A stretch of DNA of 41,328 nucleotides from Halobellus captivus. GTDB lineage: Archaea > Halobacteriota > Halobacteria > Halobacteriales > Haloferacaceae. Each line of letters begins with the position of its first letter. Positions within the stretch are counted from its first letter, which is position 1. Position numbers and translations under genes: made by a program. The stretch spans positions 184,063 through 225,390 of the forward strand of contig NZ_VJXQ01000005.1 of assembly GCF_007655485.1 (NCBI RefSeq), written 5' to 3'. The notes beneath the pieces were generated by a model that saw only the letters and a list, made by a program, of their open reading frames with translations, ran no database searches and had not been told where the DNA came from. This document shows positions 33,584 through 41,328 of the stretch, in pieces.

Positions 33584-34375
33584 GTGAAAATCCTTGTCAC
33601 AGTCAAGGAAGTCGCAGAGGTATACGACGACTTCGAAATCTCGGGGCTTGAGGTTGCTGAATCATCGCTGAACTACACTCTGAACGAATGGGATAACTAC
33701 GCCATCGAAGAGGCAGTATCGTTCGCTGAATCAAACGACGATGTCGAGGTAGTCGTCGTTTCTATCGGGCCACAGCGGTGCGAGGAAACCATCCGAATGG
33801 CCCTTGCAAAGGGAGCGGATCGTGCCATCCGGGTTTGGGACGACAGGCTCACTGAGCAGAGTCTAGTCAGTCCCAATGTGAAGGCAACAATTCTCGCCGC
33901 AGTTGCACGTGAGGAGGATCCAGACATCGTTCTGACCGGCGTTCAGGCAAGCGACGATGGATTCGGGGCGACGGGGGTGGCACTGGCTGAGGAACTCGGA
34001 TACGAGTGGGCAGCAGTCGTGAACGCTCTCGATATCGGATCGGATAGCAGTGTTGCGAGCGTTCACCGGGAACTCGAAGGTGGTATCGAGGAATTTGTCG
34101 ATATCGAGTTGCCTGCAGTGTTTACGATCCAGACGGGGATCAATGAACCCCGCTACGCCAGTATGCGGGGTATCCGACGGGCTCAGGGCCAACCCCTGAA
34201 CGTCAAGGACTTAACTGACCTGGGTCTCTCGGAAAGCGATCTTGACTCCTCTATTCACTTACTTTCTATGAATGAACCCGAAAGCGAATCAGAAGTGCGG
34301 TTCCTCGAAGGAACCCCCGAGGAAACAGCCACGGAGCTTTCTGGCGTTCTGCAGGAGTTGGGGGTGAAAGAATGA
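33584..34375 (+). CDS. etfB: Electron transfer flavoprotein beta subunit
   Basis: ETF beta subunit of 263 aa, cytoplasmic. The N-terminus MKILVTVKEVAEVYDDFEI, the NEWDNYAIEEAV segment, MALAKGADRAIRVWDD and the IVLTGVQASDDGFGATG nucleotide-binding loop are all typical. It starts with GTG and shares the ATGA overlap with etfA. ETFs pass electrons from flavin dehydrogenases to the membrane ETF:quinone oxidoreductase, which is not in the window. No acyl-CoA dehydrogenase is present either, so the donor must be encoded elsewhere or be one of the FAD_binding_2 proteins. The loop is of the classical kind, so I see no sign of a bifurcating type in this subunit. Confidence 0.94.
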   Translation: MKILVTVKEVAEVYDDFEISGLEVAESSLNYTLNEWDNYAIEEAVSFAESNDDVEVVVVSIGPQRCEETIRMALAKGADRAIRVWDDRLTEQSLVSPNVKATILAAVAREEDPDIVLTGVQASDDGFGATGVALAEELGYEWAAVVNALDIGSDSSVASVHRELEGGIEEFVDIELPAVFTIQTGINEPRYASMRGIRRAQGQPLNVKDLTDLGLSESDLDSSIHLLSMNEPESESEVRFLEGTPEETATELSGVLQELGVKE

Positions 34376-35325
34376 GTGTGCTCGCCGTCGCTGAGCATCG
34401 GAATGGTGAGATCCGCGACGTGAGTTTTGAGCTCATCACTGCTGGGCGTGAACTGGCTGAGGACCGGGGCGAACCTCTCCACGTGGTCGTCATTGGAAAC
34501 CCGGTCGACCACTTTGCTTCGGAGCTAAATCTCGATGGGGTAGACACCGTTCACACTTTTGATCGCAACGAGGAATTCAACCATAATGTCTACCTCCAGG
34601 TGATCGTCCAACTCGTGGATGCGATTGATCCGAGTACGATTCTCCTTCCACACACGTCGAACAGCTTGGATTTCGCTCCTGCTCTGGCCGTTCGACTTAA
34701 TCGTCCGATCGTCACTGACGTGGTTTCGATCAAAACCGAAGATGGTCTCATTGTGACCCGAGAAATGTACGGCTCGAAAGTCGAGACCACGATCGGTATC
34801 AGAAGCGACCGTTCCGTGATTACGATTCGGCCATCGGAATGGGATCCCACTATCGCACCCGGGAAGGCCGCTGTTGAAGCGGTTAATGTATCGATCGACG
34901 AAGACGCGATTCGATCGACAGTAACCGGGTTCGGTGAAGTAGCAGCCGGAGATGTCGATATCACCGAGGCTGACGTGCTCGTGTCCGTCGGCCGGGGTAT
35001 CGATAGTGAGGAAAACCTCTCTCTCGTCTTCGATCTCGCGGATGCTCTCGATGCGACTGTCGCAGCCTCGCGGCCAATTATCGACAACGACTGGCTCCCT
35101 GCCAACCATCAGGTCGGTCAGTCAGGGAAGGTCGTCTCACCGCAGGTGTACATCGCGATCGGTATCTCCGGTGCCGTCCAACACGTGGCAGGAATGAAAG
35201 ACTCCGATACGATCGTCGCAATCAACAGTGACCCTAATGCGCCAATTTTTGATATTGCCGACTATGGTATCGTTGATGACCTCTTCGACGTGGTTCCGGA
35301 AGTAATCGAGCAGTTCGATTTGTAA
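34372..35325 (+). CDS. etfA: Electron transfer flavoprotein alpha subunit
   Basis: ETF alpha subunit of 317 aa. The C-terminal FAD domain has SRPIIDNDWLPANHQVGQSG, then YIAIGISGAVQHVAGM, TIVAINSDPNAPIF and ADYGIVDD, all family hallmarks. The N-terminal domain (about 1-190) is the usual Rossmann-like half. It overlaps etfB by 4 nt and forms the heterodimer with it. Nothing downstream on the same strand appears to belong to the operon; the next gene (uspA) is convergent with 73 nt between. Confidence 0.95.
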   Translation: MSVLAVAEHRNGEIRDVSFELITAGRELAEDRGEPLHVVVIGNPVDHFASELNLDGVDTVHTFDRNEEFNHNVYLQVIVQLVDAIDPSTILLPHTSNSLDFAPALAVRLNRPIVTDVVSIKTEDGLIVTREMYGSKVETTIGIRSDRSVITIRPSEWDPTIAPGKAAVEAVNVSIDEDAIRSTVTGFGEVAAGDVDITEADVLVSVGRGIDSEENLSLVFDLADALDATVAASRPIIDNDWLPANHQVGQSGKVVSPQVYIAIGISGAVQHVAGMKDSDTIVAINSDPNAPIFDIADYGIVDDLFDVVPEVIEQFDL

Positions 35326-35398
35326 CTCCAGCGTCGAAACGATACGTATCGTCAAAACCCTTGTTGATCCGAACTTGTCGAAATCTCAGAACACGTAC

Positions 35399-35845
35399 TC
35401 AGGAATCTAATTTGGACACTACAGGGCACTCCGCTTGCAACAAGATGTTCTGTGCGGTGCTTCCGAAGACCGCCTTCCCGGTCGGGGACCGACGGCGGCC
35501 GCTAATGACAAGGAACCGGGGGTCAACAGCCGACACCTCTGCGAGTATCTGGGTTGTGACGTCTCCAACCCGTCCGCGTGGGTCAAGTCGATCCTCATCA
35601 AGGTCCTCAATCGTATCTTGGACGAATTTTTGTACAAACCGCTTGGCACTGTCCTCGTGCTGTGTGAATGAGATATCATTGAATCCCGAGATCTCCCGAA
35701 GCGAATCCTTGTGTGCCTCAAATTCTTCCTGTGGGGCAACGTGTAGTGCAATAAGTGTATCGTCGTATTTCTCTGCGAGATCGTAGCCGATTTTTACAAC
35801 CTGCCTTGACCGTTCATTTTCATCAACCGCAGCTAGGATAGCCAT
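35399..35845 (-). CDS. Universal stress protein A family
   Basis: UspA-domain protein of 148 aa. It starts MAILAAVDENERSRQVV and carries the ATP-binding signature G-2x-G-9x-G(S/T) in SGRRRSPTGKAVFGSTAQN, so it is an ATP-binding type. ATG 35845 is chosen over GTG 35860 because AATTTATT (35871-35878, minus strand) lies 26 nt upstream. Haloarchaea carry many such small stress proteins. No link to the ETF genes is needed beyond convergence. Confidence 0.92.
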   Translation of the reverse strand: MAILAAVDENERSRQVVKIGYDLAEKYDDTLIALHVAPQEEFEAHKDSLREISGFNDISFTQHEDSAKRFVQKFVQDTIEDLDEDRLDPRGRVGDVTTQILAEVSAVDPRFLVISGRRRSPTGKAVFGSTAQNILLQAECPVVSKLDS

Positions 35846-36171
35846 AGTGAAATGAGACACCGAGGAATCAAATAAATTTCTATCAGCAACAGGAAATAGT
35901 TCGACTATCGATGATGTTACTTTCTGCGTTAGTCTTGGCTCTATTCGCCCCGCTGTTCCGAGGTTGCTACCGCCGGGCTAACTTAGATTATCATAAATTT
36001 ATCAACACTGAAAACTTTGTGACCGTACCGCCGTAGATATTGACCGGTCTCGATTCCTTGGTCGAAAACAGCCTGACGGTACTCTTCCCCAGAGTCAGTA
36101 GAGAGTATACATACAGAAGTGCTGTCTTTTGAACCACCCTCTTATACATACAGTACCTCTTTTAGGACTGT
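35846..36171. other. AT-rich intergenic region with promoters for uspA and MATE genes
   Basis: 326 nt. TATA elements lie at 35871-35878 (minus, uspA) and 36141-36147 (plus, MATE). On the minus strand an open stretch of 53 codons without a start codon (36141-35983) reads like protein, with EEYRQAVFDQGIETGQYLRR, and may be a gene remnant. Confidence 0.4.
36141..36147 (+). promoter_or_regulatory. TATA box of the MATE exporter gene
   Basis: CTTATAC lies about 25-31 nt before ATG 36172 and supports that start. Confidence 0.55.
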
Positions 36172-37554
36172 ATGCTATGGATCCCGGACCGAGCTTTCTC
36201 AATTTGGTCACGGATGTTGACTCTCGGATGGCCCATTGCTGTTCAAGAGATGTTAAATACGCTAATGCGAACTGTCGATATTATTGTCACAGGCCTTTTC
36301 TCACCTGCTGCGGTAGCCGCAATTGGGCTTGCAGATTTGTATGCACAGATTCCACTTCGAGTCGGACTTGGGCTTGGTGCAGGATCAATTGCTCTCTCAA
36401 GTCAAGATACAGGGCGAGGTGCTACGCTAACTCGTGATGAATCGATTACGCAGGCTCTCCTCATTGGTGCAGTTTGCGGTATCCCAATAGTTATTGTCGG
36501 ACTCTTATTTAGTCATTCACTTATCGAGATACTCGGTGCTAACTCAGCAGTTGTACGCCAAGGAGGGATTTACTTAGCAATCATTTTTGCTGTTGCACCG
36601 ATGAGAATTATCGGGCTCGTTGGCTCTCGCGCGCTTCAAGGAGCAAGTGATACACGGACGCCTATGCTCATCAATGTCAGCACAAATGTCATCAATATCC
36701 TGTTAACAGTAAGTTTGGGACTTGGGATCTGGATCGCGCCGAGGTGGGGGATAATTGGTGTTGGCGTTGCCACCGCGATTAGTCGAACATTTGAGGCGTT
36801 CGCAACAGTTTCGGTGATTGGTCTGGGTTGGACATCTCTCTCATTCACTCGACCTGAATCGTTCACGATTACTCGGCAGCTGATCACGATTAGTATTCCA
36901 ACCTTCGCAGAAGGAATGGCTACCTCTCTCGCAAACTTTCCATTCAATGCACTGTTGTTGTTATTTGGCACCGAAGTAAACGCTGCATTCCATATCGGCC
37001 GACGGATCTATCAGCAAGTGAGCGGTCCGTTACATCGAACGTTTAGTACTGTGACAAGTATTATGGTTGGCCAAGAATTAGGAGCGGGAGATCCTGGTAG
37101 TGCACGGAATACTGCAACTGTAATCCTCGGATTCAGTGTTATTACACTCACGATTGCTGGTAGCATACTATTTGTGAGTGCTAATCAGATTGTGGGGCTA
37201 TTTACCCAGGATGCGTCAACACTCAATTATGCAGTCACGTTCACGCGAGTGTTTGCCGTATCAATGTTCCTCTTCGGTATTTTCTTCCCTCTTGCGGGCG
37301 CACTTCGGGGGGCTGGTGATACCCGGACACCCTTCTATGCACGTTTAATTGGTTCCTTCGTAGTTATGCTTGGAGGGTCCTATCTGCTTGGAATTGTACT
37401 AAATCTTGGATTGATGGGGATTTATATGGGGATTGTTCTGTCGTATATTTGTTGGGTTATAATTATTGGTGTGGGATTTCTCTGGGGTAGTTGGGAGAAT
37501 ACTGCTGAATCGATGATCTCAGAACGAGTACAGATCCAACAACATCGCAACTGA
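36172..37554 (+). CDS. MATE family efflux transporter
   Basis: Membrane exporter of 460 aa with about twelve helices in two homologous MatE halves. The repeated motif SRALQGASDTRTPM in the first half and GALRGAGDTRTPF in the second shows the internal duplication. DIIVTGLFSPAAVAAIGLAD near the N-terminus is also typical. These proteins exchange Na+ or H+ for cationic drugs or metabolites. The gene is richer in A and T at silent positions than its neighbours, which could reflect a different origin. It is flanked by gene-poor DNA on its right and not obviously linked to the catabolic genes. Confidence 0.93.
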   Translation: MLWIPDRAFSIWSRMLTLGWPIAVQEMLNTLMRTVDIIVTGLFSPAAVAAIGLADLYAQIPLRVGLGLGAGSIALSSQDTGRGATLTRDESITQALLIGAVCGIPIVIVGLLFSHSLIEILGANSAVVRQGGIYLAIIFAVAPMRIIGLVGSRALQGASDTRTPMLINVSTNVINILLTVSLGLGIWIAPRWGIIGVGVATAISRTFEAFATVSVIGLGWTSLSFTRPESFTITRQLITISIPTFAEGMATSLANFPFNALLLLFGTEVNAAFHIGRRIYQQVSGPLHRTFSTVTSIMVGQELGAGDPGSARNTATVILGFSVITLTIAGSILFVSANQIVGLFTQDASTLNYAVTFTRVFAVSMFLFGIFFPLAGALRGAGDTRTPFYARLIGSFVVMLGGSYLLGIVLNLGLMGIYMGIVLSYICWVIIIGVGFLWGSWENTAESMISERVQIQQHRN

Positions 37555-38065
37555 GATTCCAATTCGATAAGCGGTTCAGATCGGCGTGTGAGATACAGAG
37601 CGTGAATCGCTCATCGGCGTAAACCTATCCAACAATATTTCGAACAATATGCTGTATGGGGCCCAACTACTGGACGATCACAGACTTCATCAGTTCACCT
37701 TTTGACGAACTTCGCGAAAGGCCACCGAGACCGCAGACATTGATGATCGAGTGTATCCCATTGTCCCCGGGCGACCGTCGTCAGCTACCACGCCTATCAA
37801 GGAGTCGCAGCTGTTCCGTTCCAAGCGTTGATGAGGTGGAGCGACCAGTAGGCACGGAAAGCTCTGCTGTCTGGGTTGATTCGGGGTCACAGGCCGTTCG
37901 AGTTTCTCATCCAGCTCTGGTCAAGTTCTTCCCCCGCCGTCTGCAGATTCGCCGACCGTGGGTGCATCGATCCCTTGCCGACAGGTGTCGGTTCCGAGGA
38001 CGGGAACAGCGGCGAACTGAGCGATGGCGAGAACAAGCAGGTGACACAACCAATCGAGTATTGGA
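37555..38065. other. Gene-poor stretch; no gene supported
   Basis: 511 nt between the MATE gene and a lipoprotein gene. An ATG frame (37656-38189) has a TATA-like AACAATATT upstream. Its product is Arg-, Ser- and Pro-rich, unlike acidic haloarchaeal proteins, and it runs into the opposite-strand lipoprotein gene. A direct repeat AACAATAT occurs at 37631 and 37643. This may be decayed sequence. Confidence 0.45.
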
Positions 38066-38563
38066 TCATTCACAGTCAGCACTCTGGTACCACGAAACCT
38101 CGACCCGCCACCTGTCTCCACCTTTCGTCAAATTTCTACTCAGAGCCCGCACCACGTATCGACCCTCGGTTTCCGTCGCGATATCGTAAAGGTTCGACGA
38201 ATCCCGGCCCTCGAGGACGACCTCGCCGTCCGGGTCGACGATCTCGATAGCTGGGAATCGACCATTGGTTCTCGAGCGAGGCTCGGTACTGTAGATGGAG
38301 ACGTCGAGTCTCCTGTCTGCGTCCATATCGATGTGCCACTCGACACTCGAGTGGCCGACAACACGAGAGGTTAGTTTCCCCGAGAGACTGAACGTGTCTT
38401 CGAAGAGTTCTGCCTCCTGACAGTCGTAGTCGAATTCGGTCGTCGCTGGATCGATCGTGTACTCCCCCCTGACCTCACCACCGTCCCGGTCTGCGGAGAG
38501 ACAACCAGCGAAAAATCCGATCCCTCCTGATGCGATGCCACCGATGAATACTCGGCGTTGCAT
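38066..38563 (-). CDS. Small secreted lipoprotein of unknown function (Tat-type signal)
   Basis: Protein of 165 aa. The N-terminal MQRRVFIGGIASGGIGFFAGC has twin arginines and a lipobox ending in Cys21, so it should be exported and lipid-anchored on the outer face. The mature part is acidic and probably all-beta. It includes a hydrophobic strand VEWHIDMDADRRLDVSIY and DGEVVLEG, with a C-terminal GRYVVRALSRN strand. This pattern resembles haloarchaeal small beta-sandwich lipoproteins, but no named family is recognised. A TATA (TGTAAATA at 38585-38592, minus strand) lies about 25 nt before the ATG. Confidence 0.75.
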   Translation of the reverse strand: MQRRVFIGGIASGGIGFFAGCLSADRDGGEVRGEYTIDPATTEFDYDCQEAELFEDTFSLSGKLTSRVVGHSSVEWHIDMDADRRLDVSIYSTEPRSRTNGRFPAIEIVDPDGEVVLEGRDSSNLYDIATETEGRYVVRALSRNLTKGGDRWRVEVSWYQSADCE

Positions 38564-38950
38564 AATTTCGATTCATCGGACTACTGTAAATACCTTCGCC
38601 AGAAGTAGTACGTTTTCCTGATGAATCGGCTCATTCCCGATCTAGACGATCGTTAATTGTCCAACACTGGCCAATGGGTGGGTACCGAATACGCTGGTTA
38701 TGGCGACATCGTGGTTCCCCCCGAGAGAGTTCCTCGACGACATCCCGAGAGTTCATTCAGTACAGCCATTGTGAGGATAGTATGCTCTAATTGTCAAATG
38801 AGTTTTTGAACTTACCTCCGCCCTGTTTGGTGGCCCTGAGAAGCGTGGGATCAGTCAAACCAGTGGTGAACGACGGTTGAAACCGGCCACGCTGGCACTG
38901 TCGGGGTCCTGGCCAAGGTACGAGGTCGAACGTACGTCCAGATTCCAGCG
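38564..38950. other. Intergenic region; only a lipoprotein promoter seen
   Basis: About 390 nt. It includes the TATA for the lipoprotein gene near 38588. From 38870 onward an open frame leads into the probable frameshifted gene. No RNA or repeat was recognised. Confidence 0.4.
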
Positions 38951-39231
38951 TTGAGAACAGTGCTACTCGACGACGAACTATCGGGTTGTACCACCATCGA
39001 CGACGTCGAGATCGGGCTCATCGAACTCAAGGTCCTCCGCGACGGCATCCGGAAGCTCTGGGCGGGGCAATCCTCGGATTGGTAGTGACGTGGTTTGCCG
39101 CCACCGGCAATCCCGTCTTCACGCCCGTCTTCCTCGTGAGCTTCGGGATCTATCTACTGTTGACTGTAGGGATCTCATATGGATCGTACCGGTACGCAAT
39201 TCGACGATATCGACACTGTATGCTCGATTAA
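38951..39231 (+). pseudogene. Probable frameshifted small membrane-protein gene
   Basis: Two adjacent frames join into one sensible protein. The first (from TTG 38951 or GTG 38960) reads LLDDELSGCTTIDDVEIGLI and ELKVLRDGIRKLWAG. The second continues AILGLVVTWFAATG with two membrane helices and ends RRYRHCMLD at 39231. The switch falls in the GGGG run at 39064-39067; five Gs would restore one frame of about 90 aa. The acidic N-terminal part and the two hydrophobic helices look like a haloarchaeal small membrane protein, unidentified. It could be a sequencing error, a decayed gene or, less likely, programmed frameshifting. Confidence 0.4.
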
Positions 39232-39416
39232 CTGCACTGCTGACAGCAGCGGGCGCTCGTAATATATGTCGTCTTCTTGGTACATCTGACATCCTCTACT
39301 GACGATCTCCAGATAAGTAACGCACCATCCCGTTTTTGATGATTCGATGAAAACTATCTTTCCAGAAAATCGCAAGACGGCAATAAGTCACAACAATACT
39401 CCTCTGATCGCTTCCC

Positions 39417-40763
39417 TCACCGACTGCGATCCTCTGCGTCATCGTTTCCTAGCTTGATTTCGATCGGCTCGCCAGGCTTGAGGTTCGTGCTGGCGATTAG
39501 GTCCGGATTCGGGTCGGATGACAGTTCGAACGTGTACTCTCCGAGAATCGTCGCTAGGACGACCTTCATCTCCATCCGTGCGAAGCGCATCCCGATACAG
39601 TGACGGGGCCCACCACCGAACGGGAAGTACGCGTATTCTGGCCTGTCGGTATCGCTGGCGAACCGTTCCGGACGGAACGTCTCAGGATCGTCCCACCACT
39701 TCGAGTCACGGTGGACAGCCCATTGTGGTATGACTAACGTCGTGCCAGCAGGAATATCGAAGACCTGTAGTTCTACGTCCTGCGTCGCTTCGCGGAAGAA
39801 CATATACACTGGAGGATAGAGACGCAGCGCCTCGTCGATCACGGACTCCAGTCGTTCGAGTTCCGGTAGGCTTTCTGCGGTTACGACGCCCTCACAGACC
39901 GCACCCACTTCGGCTTGGAGCTTGGCTTGCTCGTCGGGGTGCTGAGCGAGACAGAGTAATGTGTACGTCAGTCCTAGAGCCGTCGTCTCGTGCCCCGCAA
40001 AGAGGAACGTAACGATGTTATCACGGAGCTCTTCTTGGGTCAAATCGCCTGCCTCGACAAAGTTCACGAGGATCGATAGTAGGTCATCGCCACGGTTCTC
40101 GGGGTGTTGTTCCCGGCGCCGGTCGGCTAGCTCATCAACGAACGTCTGGAGTTCGGTGAGTTTCCGTCTATACCGCCGATTCGTCGGTGTTGGAATCCGG
40201 TCTGGAAGAAACGACCAGAACCGACTCGTATCGAATCGTGCGAGGATTGCATCCGATGCCTCCGAAATGACGGGGTTCTCCGTCACATCCACACCGAATA
40301 ACGTCCGACCGAGCACGTCGATCGTCGTCCTAGTCATCCAGTCGTTAACGTCGACGACCATCCCGTCGCGCCACTGTTCGACTGTCTCTGCTGCAGTAGC
40401 ACGCATCTCGGGGACGTACGTGTTCAATTGTTCGCGGTAGAACGCTGGTTGTATCTGCGTCCGCTGGTTCCGCCACTGATCGCCGCCGGTCAAAAATACC
40501 CCTTCTCCCATCGCGTCGGAGAGGTTCCGGGTTAGAACCTCACCTTTCTCGAAAGCCTCGTGGTTGTCAAGGAGCACCTGCTGGATCGCATTCGGGTGGG
40601 CGACCATACACGCGTCTGTCCCGAATACTTCGTAGCTTGCGACGCGACCATAGTCATCACGCAACTGCTCATAAAAATCGAGGATGTCACGGCTCAAATC
40701 AACAGTGTTGCCGATAACTGGCAGTCCGCGTGGACCGGGAGGATATGTCACTTTTGAACTCAT
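39417..40763 (-). CDS. Cytochrome P450
   Basis: Heme monooxygenase of 447 aa. Signature elements are the proline-rich start YPPGPRGLPVIGN, the I-helix oxygen-binding AGHETT (256-261), EALR (311-314) for ExxR, FRPERF (363-368), and the heme loop FGGGPRHCIG with ligand Cys389. It has no membrane anchor, so it is probably soluble and needs ferredoxin partners encoded elsewhere. ATG 40763 is preferred; the frame extends to a GTG at 40814 but has no domain sequence there. It is divergent from the Bat-like gene across 87 nt, in which an AT-rich element (40818-40824) could serve both directions. Confidence 0.93.
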   Translation of the reverse strand: MSSKVTYPPGPRGLPVIGNTVDLSRDILDFYEQLRDDYGRVASYEVFGTDACMVAHPNAIQQVLLDNHEAFEKGEVLTRNLSDAMGEGVFLTGGDQWRNQRTQIQPAFYREQLNTYVPEMRATAAETVEQWRDGMVVDVNDWMTRTTIDVLGRTLFGVDVTENPVISEASDAILARFDTSRFWSFLPDRIPTPTNRRYRRKLTELQTFVDELADRRREQHPENRGDDLLSILVNFVEAGDLTQEELRDNIVTFLFAGHETTALGLTYTLLCLAQHPDEQAKLQAEVGAVCEGVVTAESLPELERLESVIDEALRLYPPVYMFFREATQDVELQVFDIPAGTTLVIPQWAVHRDSKWWDDPETFRPERFASDTDRPEYAYFPFGGGPRHCIGMRFARMEMKVVLATILGEYTFELSSDPNPDLIASTNLKPGEPIEIKLGNDDAEDRSR

Positions 40764-40817
40764 ATATACGTATTTTCGATACTCGAACTCCGGCTTTCTG
40801 TCGGACACGTCCACCTC

Positions 40818-40824
40818 TATTTAA
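40818..40824. promoter_or_regulatory. Shared TATA element for the divergent P450 and Bat-like genes
   Basis: TATTTAA on the plus strand lies 27-33 nt before ATG 40851. The same bases give TTAAATA on the minus strand about 55 nt before the P450 ATG. A single AT-rich element may serve both genes. Confidence 0.4.
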
Positions 40825-40850
40825 CTATCGTTGGAGATAACCCTCTAGTA

Positions 40851-41309
40851 ATGCGGTACCTCCAGTTACAGATCCGGATCCCCCCCGGGGCACGGCACCC
40901 AATGCACCAGTTCCTCACCGAGCAAAATTCGATTCAACGGGTGTACCTGCGGCACTGGAACTTCTCGAACCCTGAGTACGTCGCTACGTTACTCCAGATC
41001 GTCGGAAACGGTGAGAACGGACGTGAGGAATACCTCGCGGCACTCGAAGCCACAGAGTCCATCCAAGAGTTCGATGTGACACTGATCGATGACCGCAGTT
41101 TCTATGTCTACATCCGGGAGAGTGGTGAAGGATTCGCCGGTCGTCTTCGGGATCTCCTCACCGATACGGAACTGCTCATCGTGCCACCGGTCGAGTACGG
41201 CACTGACAGTGAGATGGTCTTCGAGATCGCCGGTGAACAGGACGCTCTCAAGCGTCTCGTCGCTAACCTCCCGGATCACCTCTCGGTGTCTGTCAACGGT
41301 CGTGTTTAG
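40851..41309 (+). CDS. Bacterio-opsin-activator-like sensor domain protein lacking the C-terminal HTH
   Basis: Protein of 152 aa. MRYLQLQIRIPPGARHPMHQFLTEQNSI and later segments (SIQEFDVTLIDDRSFYVYIRE, LLIVPPVEYG, MVFEIAGEQDALKRL and LPDHLSVSV) match the N-terminal part of haloarchaeal HTH_10 regulators of about 215 aa. Those normally continue into an LTxRQxEAL-type helix-turn-helix. Here a TAG follows NGRV at the point where the DNA-binding part should begin, and the window ends 19 nt later. It could be truncated by mutation, lead into a shifted frame, or be a genuine HTH-less regulator. Divergence from the P450 gene suggests control of it. Confidence 0.8.
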   Translation: MRYLQLQIRIPPGARHPMHQFLTEQNSIQRVYLRHWNFSNPEYVATLLQIVGNGENGREEYLAALEATESIQEFDVTLIDDRSFYVYIRESGEGFAGRLRDLLTDTELLIVPPVEYGTDSEMVFEIAGEQDALKRLVANLPDHLSVSVNGRV

Positions 41310-41328
41310 TTAAGGATGAAGGGTGAGG

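Noticed and set aside
37656-38189. A 177-codon frame after the MATE gene with a TATA-like element upstream
   Set aside because: Its product is basic and Arg/Ser/Pro-rich, unlike the acidic proteome, and it overlaps the better supported lipoprotein gene on the other strand.
37555-39416. Insertion sequence or transposase remnant in the gene-poor stretch
   Set aside because: No transposase motif, terminal inverted repeats or target-site duplication could be found on either strand.

Overview
The window looks like chromosomal or megaplasmid DNA of a halophilic archaeon (class Halobacteria). The evidence is moderately high GC with AT-rich TATA elements 21-33 nt upstream of many start codons (leaderless-type promoters), proteins rich in Asp and Glu, secreted lipoproteins with Tat signals ending in an LAGC-type lipobox, and a sensor domain of the bacterio-opsin-activator type. 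No rRNA, tRNA, insertion sequence or CRISPR array was seen.

Left third (1-11120): two oligopeptide-type (Dpp/Opp) ABC importers. The first, on the minus strand, has binding protein 3458-1632, permease 1479-553 and an ATPase cut by the left edge. The second, on the plus strand, has DppC 4741, DppD 5673, DppF 6698 and DppB 7836; its likely binding protein lies convergently at 11120-9276. Both binding proteins appear to be circular permutants of the SBP_bac_5 fold: the block that is normally C-terminal sits directly after the lipobox. A beta-hydroxyacid dehydrogenase gene (4558-3605) lies between the two systems.

Middle (11275-31206): an organic-acid catabolic region. It holds two FAD_binding_2 flavoproteins, two aldehyde dehydrogenases, a second beta-hydroxyacid dehydrogenase, two MmgE/PrpD proteins, an aldo/keto reductase, an MFS carrier, a thioredoxin-like protein, an M29-type metalloenzyme and a tandem carboxymuconolactone-decarboxylase-like protein. 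At its core is a CoA-transferase / MaoC-type hydratase / CitE-type lyase trio with an IclR regulator. This is the enzyme set used to split C5 branched dicarboxylates such as itaconate or mesaconate through citramalyl-CoA or methylmalyl-CoA. Many families occur as paralogous pairs, as if two related modules had been interleaved.

Right third (31380-41328): a CapA-family protein, an SDR dehydrogenase divergent from an EtfB-EtfA pair, a UspA protein, a MATE exporter, a gene-poor stretch with a small Tat-type lipoprotein and a probable frameshifted membrane-protein gene, then a cytochrome P450 divergent from a Bat-like sensor protein that ends before the usual DNA-binding domain.

A plausible joint role is import of small peptides or organic acids, oxidation by the flavoproteins and the NAD-linked dehydrogenases, hydration or dehydration by the PrpD and MaoC families, CoA activation and retro-aldol cleavage to central metabolites, with EtfAB as a possible electron acceptor. 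Enzyme families are read from sequence motifs; substrates are inference.
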